The notes: generated from the sequence alone by a model not told the origin. A stretch of DNA of 64,000 bases from Rhodococcus sp. AW25M09 (GCF_000333955.1 NZ_CAPS01000072.1:82834-146833); one strand, 5' to 3'. Shown: positions 1 through 9,254, counted from the first letter of the stretch. Program-made: numbers and translations.

Positions 1-1
1 G

Positions 2-649
2 GCCCGCGGGGAATCGGTCCATGTCGAGAAGCGCTATCTGCATTCCGACGGCACGGTGCGGTGGGGTTGGATCTCGGCCAGCGAGGTTCCCGGGCCTGAC
101 GGCAAGCGGTGGACGATGGCCGTCGTGCACGACACCACCGACCGTCGGCGAGTCGAGGACGACCTGCGTACAGCGGCACAGACCGATGCCCTCACGGGAC
201 TGCTCAATCGGCGCGGATGGCGAGATCGGTTGCAGGTGCTGACGACACCGCGGGGTGGCGATGTCGCATTGGCATTGGCAATGGTCGATTTCGACCGCTT
301 CAAGTTGTACAACGACAAGCACGGGCACGGCCGCGGTGATCAGCTGTTGGTCCGGTTCTCCGCTGCCGCAGCAGACCTGCTCGACGGCCGCGCGTGTTTC
401 GCGAGGTGGGGCGGAGAAGAGTTCGCTCTCGCTGTCCCGGGCGCGGGGTCGACGACCATGGCGGCAATGCTGGCCGAGCTCGCTGACGTCGTACCCGACA
501 GGCAGACCTTCTCCGCCGGCTACACGACCTTGCGCTCGGATGAGTCGGTGGACGACTGCTTCGACCGCGCAGACATGTTGCTCTTCGACGCCAAGCGAGA
601 CGGCGGTGCGCGGTGTTACAGCGACGCAAGTCGCCGTAGCGGCGACTGA
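2..649 (+). CDS. Partial PAS-GGDEF diguanylate cyclase
   Basis: The open frame enters from the left edge, so the true start is outside the window; 215 residues are visible. The first ~40 residues look like the end of a PAS/PAC sensor domain (YLHSDGTVRWGW, then VVHDTTDRRRVEDDL). The rest is a GGDEF domain starting at TDALTGLLNRRG, with metal-binding Asp residues in MVDFDRFKLYND and an intact GGEEF signature at nt 410-424. It should therefore make c-di-GMP from two GTP in response to a signal sensed upstream. The RxxD inhibitory site expected five residues before GGEEF reads DGRA, so product feedback at that site is unlikely (inference). The next gene lies on the opposite strand 3 bp away. Confidence 0.9.
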   Translation, partial: ARGESVHVEKRYLHSDGTVRWGWISASEVPGPDGKRWTMAVVHDTTDRRRVEDDLRTAAQTDALTGLLNRRGWRDRLQVLTTPRGGDVALALAMVDFDRFKLYNDKHGHGRGDQLLVRFSAAAADLLDGRACFARWGGEEFALAVPGAGSTTMAAMLAELADVVPDRQTFSAGYTTLRSDESVDDCFDRADMLLFDAKRDGGARCYSDASRRSGD

Positions 650-652
650 CCG

Positions 653-1246
653 TCAGCTGGTCAGTCGACCGAATCCGACAACGCCGGAATCGGATCCGTA
701 GTGCAGAGAGTGGACCCTGATCTTTCCGCCTTCGTTACCTCCGACAGTGATGGCCTCGTCGCCGTCGACCGCCACGATCACGTTGGTGTGTTGGCCGCTC
801 CAGCTGGCGTTGTCGTAGAGCACCACATCTCCCACCGCGGGCGTGTACGTGCCGACCGTCTCGAATCGTCCCTGCTGCTCGTAGTACTCCTGCAGCGTGT
901 AGACGCCGGGTATCCGCCACGAACCCGAATTGGGATTCGACAGCGGCACGTCCGCTTCCTTCATGATCCAGCTCACGAAATCGGCACACCAGGCTTCGTC
1001 GACGCCCTCGGCGTAGAACGTTCCCGGACGCTGCTGCTCGTGCTCGGCCCGCAACAGTTCCACTACTCGGGCCTGATCCGAGTTCAACTCACTGCTGTTC
1101 ACCTCGGGGAAGGCTTCGGTGTCCCACGGGAAGTACCGGCTCGGTGCCAGCCACAGAACACCGACCACCACGACGACCGCGACGGTGCACGCCGCCAACC
1201 ACAGCGGCCATCGGCGTCGAGTGTGCGGGGTGGTGTCGATGCTCAT
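653..1246 (-). CDS. Membrane-anchored CHAP-domain amidase/peptidase-like protein
   Basis: This 197-residue protein has a short basic N-terminus, one hydrophobic segment at about residues 14-35 (uncleaved anchor or signal), and a CHAP domain. The candidate catalytic Cys87 lies in AWCADFVSW and His153 in GQHTNVIVAV, the usual Cys/His pair of NlpC/P60-CHAP peptidoglycan amidases. It probably acts outside the membrane on peptidoglycan cross-bridges or stem peptides; the substrate cannot be read from sequence. It is divergent from the sirtuin gene with a 47-bp gap, so the two may share a control region. Domain identification is good; the exact function is inferred. Confidence 0.82.
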   Translation of the reverse strand: MSIDTTPHTRRRWPLWLAACTVAVVVVVGVLWLAPSRYFPWDTEAFPEVNSSELNSDQARVVELLRAEHEQQRPGTFYAEGVDEAWCADFVSWIMKEADVPLSNPNSGSWRIPGVYTLQEYYEQQGRFETVGTYTPAVGDVVLYDNASWSGQHTNVIVAVDGDEAITVGGNEGGKIRVHSLHYGSDSGVVGFGRLTS

Positions 1247-1293
1247 GCGACCACGGTAGCGCGGTCCTTTTCACGGCTTGGCACAATGAGGCC

Positions 1294-2070
1294 GTGACTC
1301 ACCCTCAGGACCAGTCTTCCGTCGTTGTTCCTGAGCCTGTCGTGGATGCTGCGCGTGGGGCGTCGCGCATTGTCGTTCTGACCGGAGCCGGTATGTCCGC
1401 CGAATCGGGGATTGCGACGTTTCGCGATGCTCGGACGGGCCTCTGGAAGGACTTCGACCCCAAGGATCTCGCGAGTCCCGAGGGCTGGCAGGCCGACAGC
1501 GATCTGGTGTGGGGTTGGTATCGGTGGCGAGCGGAACTGGTCCGACGCTCCGAGCCCAATGCCGGCCATATCGCTCTGGCGCGGTGGCAGGAGCGGGCTC
1601 ACGTCGACATCGCTACTCAGAACGTCGACGACCTCCACGAACGCGCCGGAGCCACCGTGCTGTCGCACGTGCACGGCAGTCTGTTCGAGCCATATTGCAG
1701 CGATTGTGGAGTGCGCGCGCAGCTCGACGACGCAGCCATGTCGGAAGCCGAAGCGGACCAACGGGTTCCGCCGCCGGAGTGTCCTGTGTGCGGCGGACTG
1801 ATTCGACCGGGGGCGGTGTGGTTCGGCGAGTCGCTCCCCGAGGACGCATGGGCTGCAGCCGAGGACGCGGTTCGCGCTGCAGACCTCGTGCTGGTGGTCG
1901 GCACGTCCGGGGTCGTCTACCCGTTCGCGGGACTGCCGGCCATCGCTCGCAGCGCAGGAGCCACAGTCGTCGAGATCAATCCGGTCGAGACCGAGGTCTC
2001 GGACATGGCCGATTACCGATGGCGTGCCACTGCTGCGGTCGGACTGCCCGCACTGGTTGCGCAACTCTGA
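1294..2070 (+). CDS. NAD-dependent protein deacylase, sirtuin class III (CobB/SIRT5-like)
   Basis: The 258-residue protein carries the Sir2 signatures: GAGMSAESGIATFRD (NAD binding), TQNVDDLHERAG, the catalytic His in HVHGS, and a zinc site from CSDC and CPVC. The sequence WYRWR supplies a Tyr-x-x-Arg pair like that of SIRT5-type enzymes, which prefer succinyl or malonyl lysine; this preference is an inference. The frame is open further upstream, but that part is antisense to the CHAP gene, so the GTG at 1294 is chosen. No Shine-Dalgarno is visible, and CACAAT lies six bases before the GTG, which would fit a leaderless transcript. Confidence 0.9.
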   Translation: MTHPQDQSSVVVPEPVVDAARGASRIVVLTGAGMSAESGIATFRDARTGLWKDFDPKDLASPEGWQADSDLVWGWYRWRAELVRRSEPNAGHIALARWQERAHVDIATQNVDDLHERAGATVLSHVHGSLFEPYCSDCGVRAQLDDAAMSEAEADQRVPPPECPVCGGLIRPGAVWFGESLPEDAWAAAEDAVRAADLVLVVGTSGVVYPFAGLPAIARSAGATVVEINPVETEVSDMADYRWRATAAVGLPALVAQL

Positions 2071-2103
2071 TCCCTCGAAGCGGCCGGTAGTCGGGACATT
2101 TCC

Positions 2104-3174
2104 TCACGGTCGCAGTCTCCGAACCAGGAGAAGTGACATTCCACCGAAAAGACCGGCGATAAGCAACGACAGCGCCGTCTCGATCGTCTGAAACCGCCAG
2201 AACAGTCGATCTTCGTGGTACTTCGTTTCGAAGTGGTCGATTCCCTGGGCGCGCAAGCACTCCAGTCGTAGCCGTCCATCCTCGGCCATCAGTCGGTCAT
2301 AGCGTGCCCGGTAGTCGCCAACGGTCTCATTGTCCCGGGACTCCATCTCGTTGTAGTCGACGGTGGTGCAGGACTCGTAGTCCGGAGCTACAGGATTTCC
2401 AGCGTCGTCCACGTAACTGGATTCGATGTCCCAGCGTGGGTAAGTCTCGAAGAGACCGTACTGCCCATACTGAGCGGGAAACGTGCCGTACAGCTCGTTC
2501 ACCTTCTGCTCGAGCTCCAGCACATCGACCGAGGGGGTTGCATAATGTTCCCGAATCTCGGTCGGAAACAGTGCCAGCACCAGTGACGTTGCGATCACCG
2601 TCGTGATCATGGCCGCGACAGTGTTTCTCAGTGCCAGTGCCGATGCTGCGCCGAGCATCAGCGCCATCGCTGTATAGCCGCCCGTGACGAATCCCGTTGC
2701 TCCGAAAATCGGAAAGTCCATACGGGTTTGGCCGGGGCCGCCCATCACAAACGCGAACTCATTGGGCGCGGTCCGGTATTTCGCCCAAAACAGCGCGCAT
2801 CCGAGCAGGGTCATCGCGAGGATCGTGGGAACAAACACTACGAATACCCGAACGCCGTACCACCGCCTTCGGCTGACCGACTGAGTCAAACCGACTACGT
2901 GAGTTCGGCGTTCGAGGTCACGAGAGAACACCGTCGCACCGACGAATGCCCCGAACAACACAGGGAGGCCGATGGTCAGCAAAATCGCTACCGCCTGCGT
3001 GGTCTCCGCTACGCAGTTCGGCATCTCGAAGGATCGGCAGCCCTGCAGTACTGGTGTCGAAGCGACACCCCCCGCAATTGTCGTGATCGCAATCGTGATC
3101 GCGGCCAACAGAAGTGGGGTCAGTACCCCGAACAGAATCGTCGTGCGGAATTGTCGCCACGTCACCCAGATCAT
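2104..3174 (-). CDS. ABC transporter permease (ABC-2 type)
   Basis: This 356-residue integral membrane protein has an N-terminal membrane segment (start MIWVTWRQFR, typical of actinobacterial ABC-2 permeases), a large extracytoplasmic loop of roughly 100 residues near the C-terminal end, and a last membrane segment ending in RRLRP. It overlaps the upstream ATPase gene by 4 bp (ATGA), so the two are translationally coupled and should form one transporter. The gene order GntR-ATPase-permease resembles YtrA-type operons involved in envelope stress or antibiotic response. The transported substrate is unknown. Confidence 0.85.
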   Translation of the reverse strand: MIWVTWRQFRTTILFGVLTPLLLAAITIAITTIAGGVASTPVLQGCRSFEMPNCVAETTQAVAILLTIGLPVLFGAFVGATVFSRDLERRTHVVGLTQSVSRRRWYGVRVFVVFVPTILAMTLLGCALFWAKYRTAPNEFAFVMGGPGQTRMDFPIFGATGFVTGGYTAMALMLGAASALALRNTVAAMITTVIATSLVLALFPTEIREHYATPSVDVLELEQKVNELYGTFPAQYGQYGLFETYPRWDIESSYVDDAGNPVAPDYESCTTVDYNEMESRDNETVGDYRARYDRLMAEDGRLRLECLRAQGIDHFETKYHEDRLFWRFQTIETALSLLIAGLFGGMSLLLVRRLRP

Positions 3175-4031
3175 GCCGCCACCGCCGAACCGAGGTGTGC
3201 GAGGACGACGTCGTCGAGGGTTGCGTCCTCGACGGTCCAGCCGGGTGCTGTGGTGTGCGGACGGGTGCCGCGGACGACGAAAACCGCGGCACCGGAACCG
3301 AATGCCTCGGCCACGATTACGCCGTCCTCGACGAAGGGTTCGGAATCGGGGTTACCGACGAGGAGATAGTGCTCGGCGGTGATCGCGTCCAACTCGCCGT
3401 CGAGTCGAATTCTCCCCTCGCGCAACAGTAGTAGCCGATCCGCGACGTCGACGAGTTCGGACAAAACGTGCGAGGACAGGACGATGGTCGTTCCGTTCTC
3501 GGCTGCGTCGCGCATCAGGGTGCGAGCCACGGCGCGACGGGCAACCGGATCGAGGTCGGCGAGAGGCTCGTCGAGCAGAAGTACTTCCGGCCGCCGTCCG
3601 AGAGCCACGGCCAGGGCAACTCGGGTGCGGTGGCCGGGGGAGAGCATTTTCACGCGGGCCGAGACTGAGATTCCGGCTGCGTCGACGATCTCTGCGGCAT
3701 ATGCATCGTCCCAGTGCACGTTGGTATTTCGGCCGAACCTCAGCATCTCGGCAACAGTGAAGTGTGGGTAAAGGGGCTTGTGCTGAGCCAAGTAGGACAG
3801 TCCGGGGGAGATGCCGCGTTGTCCCACCGACTTGCCCAGTACCTCGATGGTTCCGGTATCCGGCGAAAGTAGTCCGACGGCGAGCGACATCAGAGTCGAC
3901 TTACCTGCACCGTTGGAACCGACCAACGCTGTGACGCTTCCTCTTTCGATGGCGAACGAGCAGCGGTCGAGAACGGTCGTCCGTCGGAACGACTTGACCA
4001 CCTCGTTCATGCTGAGAACCGCGTCGGTCAT
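3171..4031 (-). CDS. ABC transporter ATP-binding protein
   Basis: This 286-residue nucleotide-binding subunit has Walker A GSNGAGKST at residues 38-46, a Walker B/D-loop in VLLLDEPLADLDP, and the H-loop region STIVLSSHVLSELVDVADR-like segment. The signature motif is degenerate: LSPGH takes the place of LSGGQ, a variant seen in some ABC-2 exporters. A C-terminal extension of about 70 residues follows the ATPase core and ends at the coupled permease start. It powers the permease encoded at 2104-3174. The gene starts 2 bp after the gntR stop, so the three genes are almost certainly one operon. Confidence 0.92.
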   Translation of the reverse strand: MTDAVLSMNEVVKSFRRTTVLDRCSFAIERGSVTALVGSNGAGKSTLMSLAVGLLSPDTGTIEVLGKSVGQRGISPGLSYLAQHKPLYPHFTVAEMLRFGRNTNVHWDDAYAAEIVDAAGISVSARVKMLSPGHRTRVALAVALGRRPEVLLLDEPLADLDPVARRAVARTLMRDAAENGTTIVLSSHVLSELVDVADRLLLLREGRIRLDGELDAITAEHYLLVGNPDSEPFVEDGVIVAEAFGSGAAVFVVRGTRPHTTAPGWTVEDATLDDVVLAHLGSAVAA

Positions 4032-4033
4032 GA

Positions 4034-4429
4034 TCAGTCTCTTTCCGGTCGGTCGAAGTGGGTGTCGAGTGCTGCGGTGACGATGGCCTCGAGGTCAGGT
4101 CTGTCCAGTCCTGCTGCGAGGCAATGGCGAATCCAGCGGCCCAGTTCGGCCTCGAGTGCCGATCGTTCGGCCATGCCGGGTTTTGCCAGCGAGGCGACGA
4201 CGAAGGTTCCCGATCCGGTGCGGGGTTCGACCAGGCCCTCTCGTTCCAGTTCGCGATAGGCCTTGAGCACGGTGTTCGGGTTGATGGCCAGTGCTGTGAC
4301 CACGTCTTTCGCTGTCGGCAGTTTGTCTCCGACCATGAGTGATCCGAGGCGCAGGGCTTGCTTGGTCTGCAGTATCAGTTGGACATAAGTGGGGATGCCG
4401 GACTGACGATCGATGCGGTATGCGATCAC
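4034..4429 (-). CDS. GntR-family (YtrA-type) transcriptional regulator
   Basis: The 131-residue protein consists of an N-terminal winged helix (IPTYVQLILQTKQALRLGSL, then LPTAKDVVTALAINPNTVLKAY) and a very short C-terminal part. That is the YtrA subfamily layout, which lacks a large ligand-binding domain. It is the first gene of the exporter operon and most likely its autoregulator. An inverted repeat at 4441-4456, 12 bp before the start codon, is a plausible operator. The signal it responds to is unknown. Confidence 0.9.
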   Translation of the reverse strand: MIAYRIDRQSGIPTYVQLILQTKQALRLGSLMVGDKLPTAKDVVTALAINPNTVLKAYRELEREGLVEPRTGSGTFVVASLAKPGMAERSALEAELGRWIRHCLAAGLDRPDLEAIVTAALDTHFDRPERD

Positions 4430-4440
4430 CAGGACCCTTT

Positions 4441-4456
4441 CACTAGTTGATTAGTG
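4441..4456. promoter_or_regulatory. Candidate GntR/YtrA operator
   Basis: CACTA and TAGTG form perfect 5-bp arms around a 6-bp A/T-rich spacer, directly upstream of the gntR start codon. The position is what an autoregulatory operator would need. Assignment rests on symmetry and location only. Confidence 0.5.
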
Positions 4457-4498
4457 GAACACGGTAATACGTACTGCCCGGTTTGTCCATGGTGCCCT

Positions 4499-5074
4499 TC
4501 AGGGCTGGGGGTGCAGGAGCCCGGCAACCAGGGCGTCGACAACCTCGTCGGTCGACGTGTCCGGGTCGATGGGGTCTGTGAGACGGTCGAGTAGCAGGCC
4601 ATCGATCGCATAGTGAAAGAGTGCGATTTCTTTTGCGCCCCCGGGAAGTCCTGCGGCGAGATTGAACTCGACGTCGGCTGCGAAGCTCGCGCGCTGCCAG
4701 CTTCCGAGTGCTTCTTTGATCTCCGGGCGCCTCGACGCCTCGAGTCGCAACTCGAACAAGGCCAGCGTCACCTCGCGATTGGCGAGAAGCCGCGCGACGA
4801 TGTCGCGTATGTATGCGCCGAACAGCTCGGGACTGGGCGACTGCGCAGCGAGTGGTTCGTGGACCTCTGCGCTGGGAGCGAGTCTTTCTCCGATGCGCTC
4901 GATCAGTCCGGCAATGACGTCGGCGCGGGTCTTGAAGTAGTTCGATGCAGTCCCCTTGGGCACCGCGGCTTCCTCGTCTATCGCGCGGTGGGTGAGTCCT
5001 CTGGCCCCCTCCTCGGCCAGGATGCGGAGACCGGCGTCGGCCAGTTCGGAGCGTCGGAGTGGGTTGCGGGCCAT
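4499..5074 (-). CDS. TetR-family transcriptional regulator
   Basis: This 191-residue regulator has a typical N-terminal TetR helix-turn-helix (LRILAEEGARGLTHRAI, then VPKGTASNYFKTRADVI) and a helical ligand-binding C-terminal domain with no recognisable ligand signature. It is transcribed divergently from the reductase-like gene at 5152, and the 77-bp gap holds two copies of a 21-bp partly palindromic sequence. It therefore most likely represses itself and the reductase gene. The inducer is unknown. Confidence 0.92.
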   Translation of the reverse strand: MARNPLRRSELADAGLRILAEEGARGLTHRAIDEEAAVPKGTASNYFKTRADVIAGLIERIGERLAPSAEVHEPLAAQSPSPELFGAYIRDIVARLLANREVTLALFELRLEASRRPEIKEALGSWQRASFAADVEFNLAAGLPGGAKEIALFHYAIDGLLLDRLTDPIDPDTSTDEVVDALVAGLLHPQP

Positions 5075-5090
5075 GGCAATAGGCTAGCGG

Positions 5091-5140
5091 AACCACTACG
5101 GATGTCGTAGTCTTGTTTTAACCACTACAGCCGTCGTGAT
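5091..5140. promoter_or_regulatory. Two tandem TetR-type operators
   Basis: AACCACTACGGATGTCGTAGT at 5091-5111 is matched by a close copy at 5120-5140, in the same orientation and 29 bp apart start to start. The first copy holds a clear inverted repeat (ACTACG, 5-bp spacer, CGTAGT). Both sit in the divergent gap between the TetR gene and the reductase gene, the expected place for its binding sites. Confidence 0.68.
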
Positions 5141-5151
5141 CGGAGAGTCTC

Positions 5152-5724
5152 ATGCGTGAACTGGTGTACTACGTCGCCGTCAGTCTGGACGGTTACATCG
5201 CGGCCCCCGACGACACGTTCTCGGACTTTCCCATGCAGGGTGACCACATCGACATGATTTTGCGGGACTACACCGATACCATTCCCACGCTTGGCCTTCG
5301 GGCGACCGGATTGACACCCGACCTGAGCCGCTTCGATACCGTCCTCATGGGATGGAACACCTACCGAGCCGGTGGAGTCCATCCTCCGGAAGGCCCGTAC
5401 GGCCACTTGAGGCAGTATGTGTTCTCACGCAACCACTCGGGCGTCGAACCAGCCGTGACTCTCACCGGAGAGGATCCCGTGGCGGTCGTTCGAAAATTGA
5501 AACACGAGAGCGGTAGTTCGATCTGGCTGGCGGGCGGAGGAATCCTGGCGTCGACTTTGGTGAACGACATCGACAGATTGATCCTCAAAGTCAATCCGAT
5601 TCTGCTCGGCTCCGGCAAACCGCTCTTCGCCGAGCGCGCGTACTCGCCTCTACAGGGTCGACTCGTTGCCAGTGCGTCCTACGAATCGGGGGTGGTGGTG
5701 AACGAATACACGGTGGATCGATGA
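5152..5724 (+). CDS. Dihydrofolate reductase-like protein (RibD C-terminal domain family)
   Basis: This 190-residue single-domain protein starts with YYVAVSLDGYIAAPDDTF, the hallmark N-terminus of the RibD_C/DHFR-like family, and keeps SSIWLAGGGILASTLV, the usual NADPH-binding region. Such stand-alone proteins (YyaP/YwjB type) are NADPH-dependent reductases of unknown substrate and are distinct from FolA. It is divergent from a TetR regulator with two probable operators between them, so it is probably induced by a ligand of that regulator. Confidence 0.85.
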   Translation: MRELVYYVAVSLDGYIAAPDDTFSDFPMQGDHIDMILRDYTDTIPTLGLRATGLTPDLSRFDTVLMGWNTYRAGGVHPPEGPYGHLRQYVFSRNHSGVEPAVTLTGEDPVAVVRKLKHESGSSIWLAGGGILASTLVNDIDRLILKVNPILLGSGKPLFAERAYSPLQGRLVASASYESGVVVNEYTVDR

Positions 5725-5859
5725 CGCAACACCGAGGGAAATCACTCGATCCCGACGCCGGAAACCAGGACCCCTGCACATTCGATTACCGGCGTCGGCG
5801 AAAGTCGCACTCGGTACTGTGGGAGAGAACGGTTCTTCTTTCTCAGGTAGGGATTACAG

Positions 5860-8163
5860 ATGGCTTTGGGCTCCGACCGATTCTGGCGTGTACTCGGGCG
5901 CTCCGCGCAGAAGGCGCAGAGCACCTCGCGTCAGCGTGTCGACCAGGCCCAGTCGCATGCGGAGTGGGCATCGGCACTGTCCGATGCGGCGTTGGCCACC
6001 GAGGCGAGCTCGCTGCGTGTCGAGGATGCAGCGAAGCTCGACGTCCCGCGCTACCTCGCGTTGGTGCGGGAGGCAAGTGCTCGAGCGCTGAACATGCGAC
6101 CGTTCGACGTCCAGCTACACGGGGCTGTGCGACTCCTCGCCGGTGATGTGGTCGAGATGGCCACCGGTGAAGGCAAGACGCTGGCCGGTGCGATCGCCGC
6201 CGTCGGATACGTGTTGTCGGGGCGCACGGTTCACGTCATCTCGGTCAACGACTTCCTCGCGCAGCGTGATGCACAGTGGATGAAGCCTGTGCTCGAGGGG
6301 CTCGGTATCAGCGTGGGTTCCATCGGCGAGGCGTCCAGCGCAGATGAGCGTCGCGAAGCTTATGCCTGCGACATCACGTATGTCTCGGTCAACGAGGTCG
6401 GGTTCGACGTCCTGCGTGACCATTTGGTCGACGATCGGAAGGATCTGGTCTCGCCCACGCCTGATGTTGCGCTGATCGACGAGGCCGACTCCGTGTTGGT
6501 GGACGAGGCGCTGGTGCCCCTGGTGTTGGCCGGTTCGGTGTCGGGCGACGTCTCGACCTCGACCGTGATGGATGCAGTTCGGTTGTTGGACAAGAGTGTT
6601 CACTACGATGTAGACGCCGAGGGGCGCAACGTGTTCCTCACCGACGAGGGCGCTTTGCGGATCGAAAAGGATCTCGGCGGAATCGACCTGTACTCCGAAC
6701 ATCACGTCGGATCGACGCTGGTGGCGGTCAACGTGGCCCTGCACGCCCAGGTTCTGGTGCAGCGCGACGTCGACTACATCGTCCGCGCGGGACGGGTGCA
6801 GTTGATCAACGCCTCGCGCGGTCGGGTGGCCGAGCTCCAGCGGTGGCCGGACGGGTTGCAGGCGGCGGTCGAGATCAAGGAGGGAATCGAGCCCACCGAG
6901 ACCGGCGAAATTCTCGACACGATCACCGTGCAGGCGTTGATCAATCGGTACGCCACGGTGTGCGGTATGACCGGCACGGCGATGGCGGCAGGGGAGCAGC
7001 TTCGGACGTTCTACGGCCTCGGTGTATCGGTCATCGAACCCAACGTGCCGACGGTTCGTGTCGACGAGAGCGACCGGGTGTACGACACGATCGAGCACAA
7101 GAACGCTGCAATTGCTCTGCAGGTGAAAAAGATCCACGAGACCGGCCAGCCGATCCTCATCGGAACCCACGATGTGGCGGAGTCCGAGGCCCTGGCCGAA
7201 ACCCTCACTGCATCGGGCGTGGACGTGACGGTGCTCAACGCCAAGAACGACGCAGAGGAAGCGGCGGTCATCGCTGCGGCAGGCGTGCACCGGGCGGTGA
7301 CGGTATCGACTCAAATAGCCGGTCGCGGAACCGATATCAAGCTCGGCGGTCCCGACGGAGCCGATCGCGATCGTGTCGCCGAACTCGGTGGGCTGTTCGT
7401 TCTCGGTACCGGTCGCCACACCACCGAGCGACTGGACAATCAGCTACGGGGACGAGCGGGCCGGCAGGGTGATCCTGGCCGCTCACTGTTCTTCGGCAGC
7501 TGGGAAGACGACGTCGTCAAGAACAACATCGGCGACAAGGATGCCCCCAAGGGCGCCGACGACAGCGGCATGTTCACTTCCGCGACAGCTGCTGATCGCG
7601 TCGATCACGCACAGCGCATCGCCGAGGGGCAGATGCTCGAGATCCATTCTCGCACCTGGCGTTACAATCAGCTGACGGCCCAGCATCGCGACATTCTGGA
7701 TCGCAGCCGCGCCACGTTACTCGATTCGAGCGAGGCATTGACCTTGCTCGAGACGCATTCGCCGAAGCGCTCGAAAGAGCTGCGCGAGACCGTGTCGGAG
7801 GAGACGCTGGTCCAAGTCGCTCGTCAGATAGTCCTCTACCATCTCGATCGATCCTGGTCGGATTACCTCGCCCACCTTGCCGACGTGCGTGAGAGTATCC
7901 ACCTGCGTGCATTGGGCCGGGAAAATCCGCTGGACGAGTATCACCGCATCGCGGTCGAGGCGTTCAAGACGGTGTCTTCCAAGGCGATGGATCTCTCGCA
8001 CGCGACCTTCGAATCAGCCGATATCAGCGCGGATGGAATCGATCTCCACGAAGAAGGGCTGCGTCGGCCGACGTCGACCTGGACGTACATGGTGCACGAC
8101 AACCCGTTCGCATCTCGCGGAAATGCCGGAGCGGCCGGTCTGGGGCCGATCTTCGGTGGCTGA
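5860..8163 (+). CDS. secA2: Accessory Sec preprotein translocase ATPase SecA2
   Basis: This 767-residue DEAD-type motor has Walker A within [12 protein letters not shown], Walker B in [15 protein letters not shown], and the helicase-like motif [13 protein letters not shown]. It is shorter than the essential SecA1 and lacks SecA1's C-terminal zinc-binding tail, as expected for actinobacterial SecA2. In mycobacteria SecA2 exports a small subset of proteins with the SecYEG channel (established for the family). In M. tuberculosis secA2 sits elsewhere, so this location is not part of the conserved block. A weak -10-like TACTGT lies at 5815-5820. The next gene starts inside its last codons. Confidence 0.95.
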   Translation: MALGSDRFWRVLGRSAQKAQSTSRQRVDQAQSHAEWASALSDAALATEASSLRVEDAAKLDVPRYLALVREASARALNMRPFDVQLHGAVRLLAGDVVEMATGEGKTLAGAIAAVGYVLSGRTVHVISVNDFLAQRDAQWMKPVLEGLGISVGSIGEASSADERREAYACDITYVSVNEVGFDVLRDHLVDDRKDLVSPTPDVALIDEADSVLVDEALVPLVLAGSVSGDVSTSTVMDAVRLLDKSVHYDVDAEGRNVFLTDEGALRIEKDLGGIDLYSEHHVGSTLVAVNVALHAQVLVQRDVDYIVRAGRVQLINASRGRVAELQRWPDGLQAAVEIKEGIEPTETGEILDTITVQALINRYATVCGMTGTAMAAGEQLRTFYGLGVSVIEPNVPTVRVDESDRVYDTIEHKNAAIALQVKKIHETGQPILIGTHDVAESEALAETLTASGVDVTVLNAKNDAEEAAVIAAAGVHRAVTVSTQIAGRGTDIKLGGPDGADRDRVAELGGLFVLGTGRHTTERLDNQLRGRAGRQGDPGRSLFFGSWEDDVVKNNIGDKDAPKGADDSGMFTSATAADRVDHAQRIAEGQMLEIHSRTWRYNQLTAQHRDILDRSRATLLDSSEALTLLETHSPKRSKELRETVSEETLVQVARQIVLYHLDRSWSDYLAHLADVRESIHLRALGRENPLDEYHRIAVEAFKTVSSKAMDLSHATFESADISADGIDLHEEGLRRPTSTWTYMVHDNPFASRGNAGAAGLGPIFGG

Positions 8164-8563
8164 CACGGGTCGCGCGCTGGTTGCTGTCGCGTTCGGAGCG
8201 ATCGTGCTGGCCGGTGGGTGCGGCGAGTCGTACGGTGAATTTCCGGCCGGCAAGACCTACACGTCCATCGACGCGCCCGACTCGTACACGCCCGTCGACG
8301 GAACGACGATCAGGCTCGAATTCGTCGACACCCGAATTTCGGCAGAAGCCGGGTGCAACAGATTGTTCGGCACCGTTGACACCTCGCAGGGCAGGATCAC
8401 CATCGAGTCTTTGGGCTCGACCCGGGTCGCCTGTCCGCAGGCGTTGATGGACCAGGACGGTTGGCTGTCGGCTTTCCTGACGTCGAACCCGCGATGGTCC
8501 CGTGAGGGCGGCACCATGACCCTGGACAACGGAAACGACCGCGTCGTCTTCTCCGAGTCCTGA
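8156..8563 (+). CDS. META/HslJ-domain putative lipoprotein
   Basis: The GTG at 8156 overlaps the secA2 stop by 8 bp and gives a 135-residue protein. It starts with a hydrophobic signal ending in VLAGGC, an imperfect lipobox; the Cys would be acylated. A META domain follows: [10 protein letters not shown], then TRVACPQAL with its conserved Cys and [12 protein letters not shown]/HslJ proteins are small envelope proteins linked to stress or drug tolerance in other bacteria; the molecular role here is unknown. The overlap suggests co-transcription with secA2. The frame is open further upstream, but that part lies inside secA2. Confidence 0.78.
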   Translation: MADTGRALVAVAFGAIVLAGGCGESYGEFPAGKTYTSIDAPDSYTPVDGTTIRLEFVDTRISAEAGCNRLFGTVDTSQGRITIESLGSTRVACPQALMDQDGWLSAFLTSNPRWSREGGTMTLDNGNDRVVFSES

Positions 8564-8575
8564 TCGCCGGATCTG

Positions 8576-9163
8576 CTAACGGCGGATGCGGTCGGCAGTC
8601 GTGTGGCGAACACCGTCGAGAAAGAGATTCAGCCCGAAATCGAATCTGCTGGTCGGGTCGGGACTCTCGAACATCGGTGACGCGTCCTGGGTGAGGGCGC
8701 CGACAGAGTCCATCTGAAGTCGCGCTTGTTCGTCCACTGTCTGGCCGAGAATGTAGTAGAGCAAGGTGTCGGCGGTCAGTTCCGCATCGCGCCGCGACAG
8801 TCCTGCGCGAATGCAGACGGCGGCGATGCGTTCGCGGATGTGGTTGGTGGTCAGCCGCGACGCATACGTTGCAGCGACGAGTTCGGCCCCGTCTCGACGT
8901 GAAAGAAGAGCATCGCGCAACCGGTGTGCGATCTGTCCGATCTGCGCGTCCCAAGACTGCTCGGTGGGCGGTGCATCGGCACCGGAGAGCAGGTGATCTG
9001 CGATAGCTCCGAGCAGAGTCTGTTTGTTGGGGAAGTGCCAGTACAGCGCACCGGGTTGTACGTGCAATGACGTTGCCAGCCGGCGCATCGTCAGGTCCGC
9101 CAGGCCGTACTCGTCGAGAATTGCGATCGCGCCGTCCAGGACGTCTTGCCGACGTAGTTGCAC
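8576..9163 (-). CDS. bioQ: TetR-family regulator, probable biotin repressor BioQ
   Basis: The 195-residue protein has a TetR helix-turn-helix (YGLADLTMRRLATSLHVQPG, then ALYWHFPNKQTLL) and a TetR_C-like ligand domain. Its divergent partner is bioB, and the gap between them contains two TGAAC-N3-GTTCA boxes, the site type described for BioQ in Corynebacterium and Mycobacterium. BioQ represses biotin genes; in this group the true co-effector may act through the biotin-ligase system. Identification rests on position and operator sequence, since TetR proteins are hard to assign on sequence alone. Confidence 0.8.
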   Translation of the reverse strand: MQLRRQDVLDGAIAILDEYGLADLTMRRLATSLHVQPGALYWHFPNKQTLLGAIADHLLSGADAPPTEQSWDAQIGQIAHRLRDALLSRRDGAELVAATYASRLTTNHIRERIAAVCIRAGLSRRDAELTADTLLYYILGQTVDEQARLQMDSVGALTQDASPMFESPDPTSRFDFGLNLFLDGVRHTTADRIRR

Positions 9164-9225
9164 TGTTTCCTCCCAGTCGTTCGACGCGTGTTCGCTTTGA
9201 CAGTAGCCGAGCCCAGTGCCTAACG

Positions 9226-9254
9226 TGAACGCCGTTCAACTTGAACGGTGTTCA
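9226..9254. promoter_or_regulatory. Two BioQ boxes in the bioQ-bioB divergent promoter
   Basis: TGAACGCCGTTCA at 9226-9238 and TGAACGGTGTTCA at 9242-9254 are two perfect TGAAC-N3-GTTCA palindromes, 16 bp apart, so on nearly adjacent helical positions. Occupancy would block transcription in both directions. Their placement just before bioB also argues against the GTG at 9248, inside the second box, as the bioB start. Confidence 0.82.

Noticed and set aside
6115..7419. 434-codon open frame on the minus strand
   Set aside because: It lies fully antisense to secA2, has no recognisable domain, and reflects third-position GC bias of the real gene.
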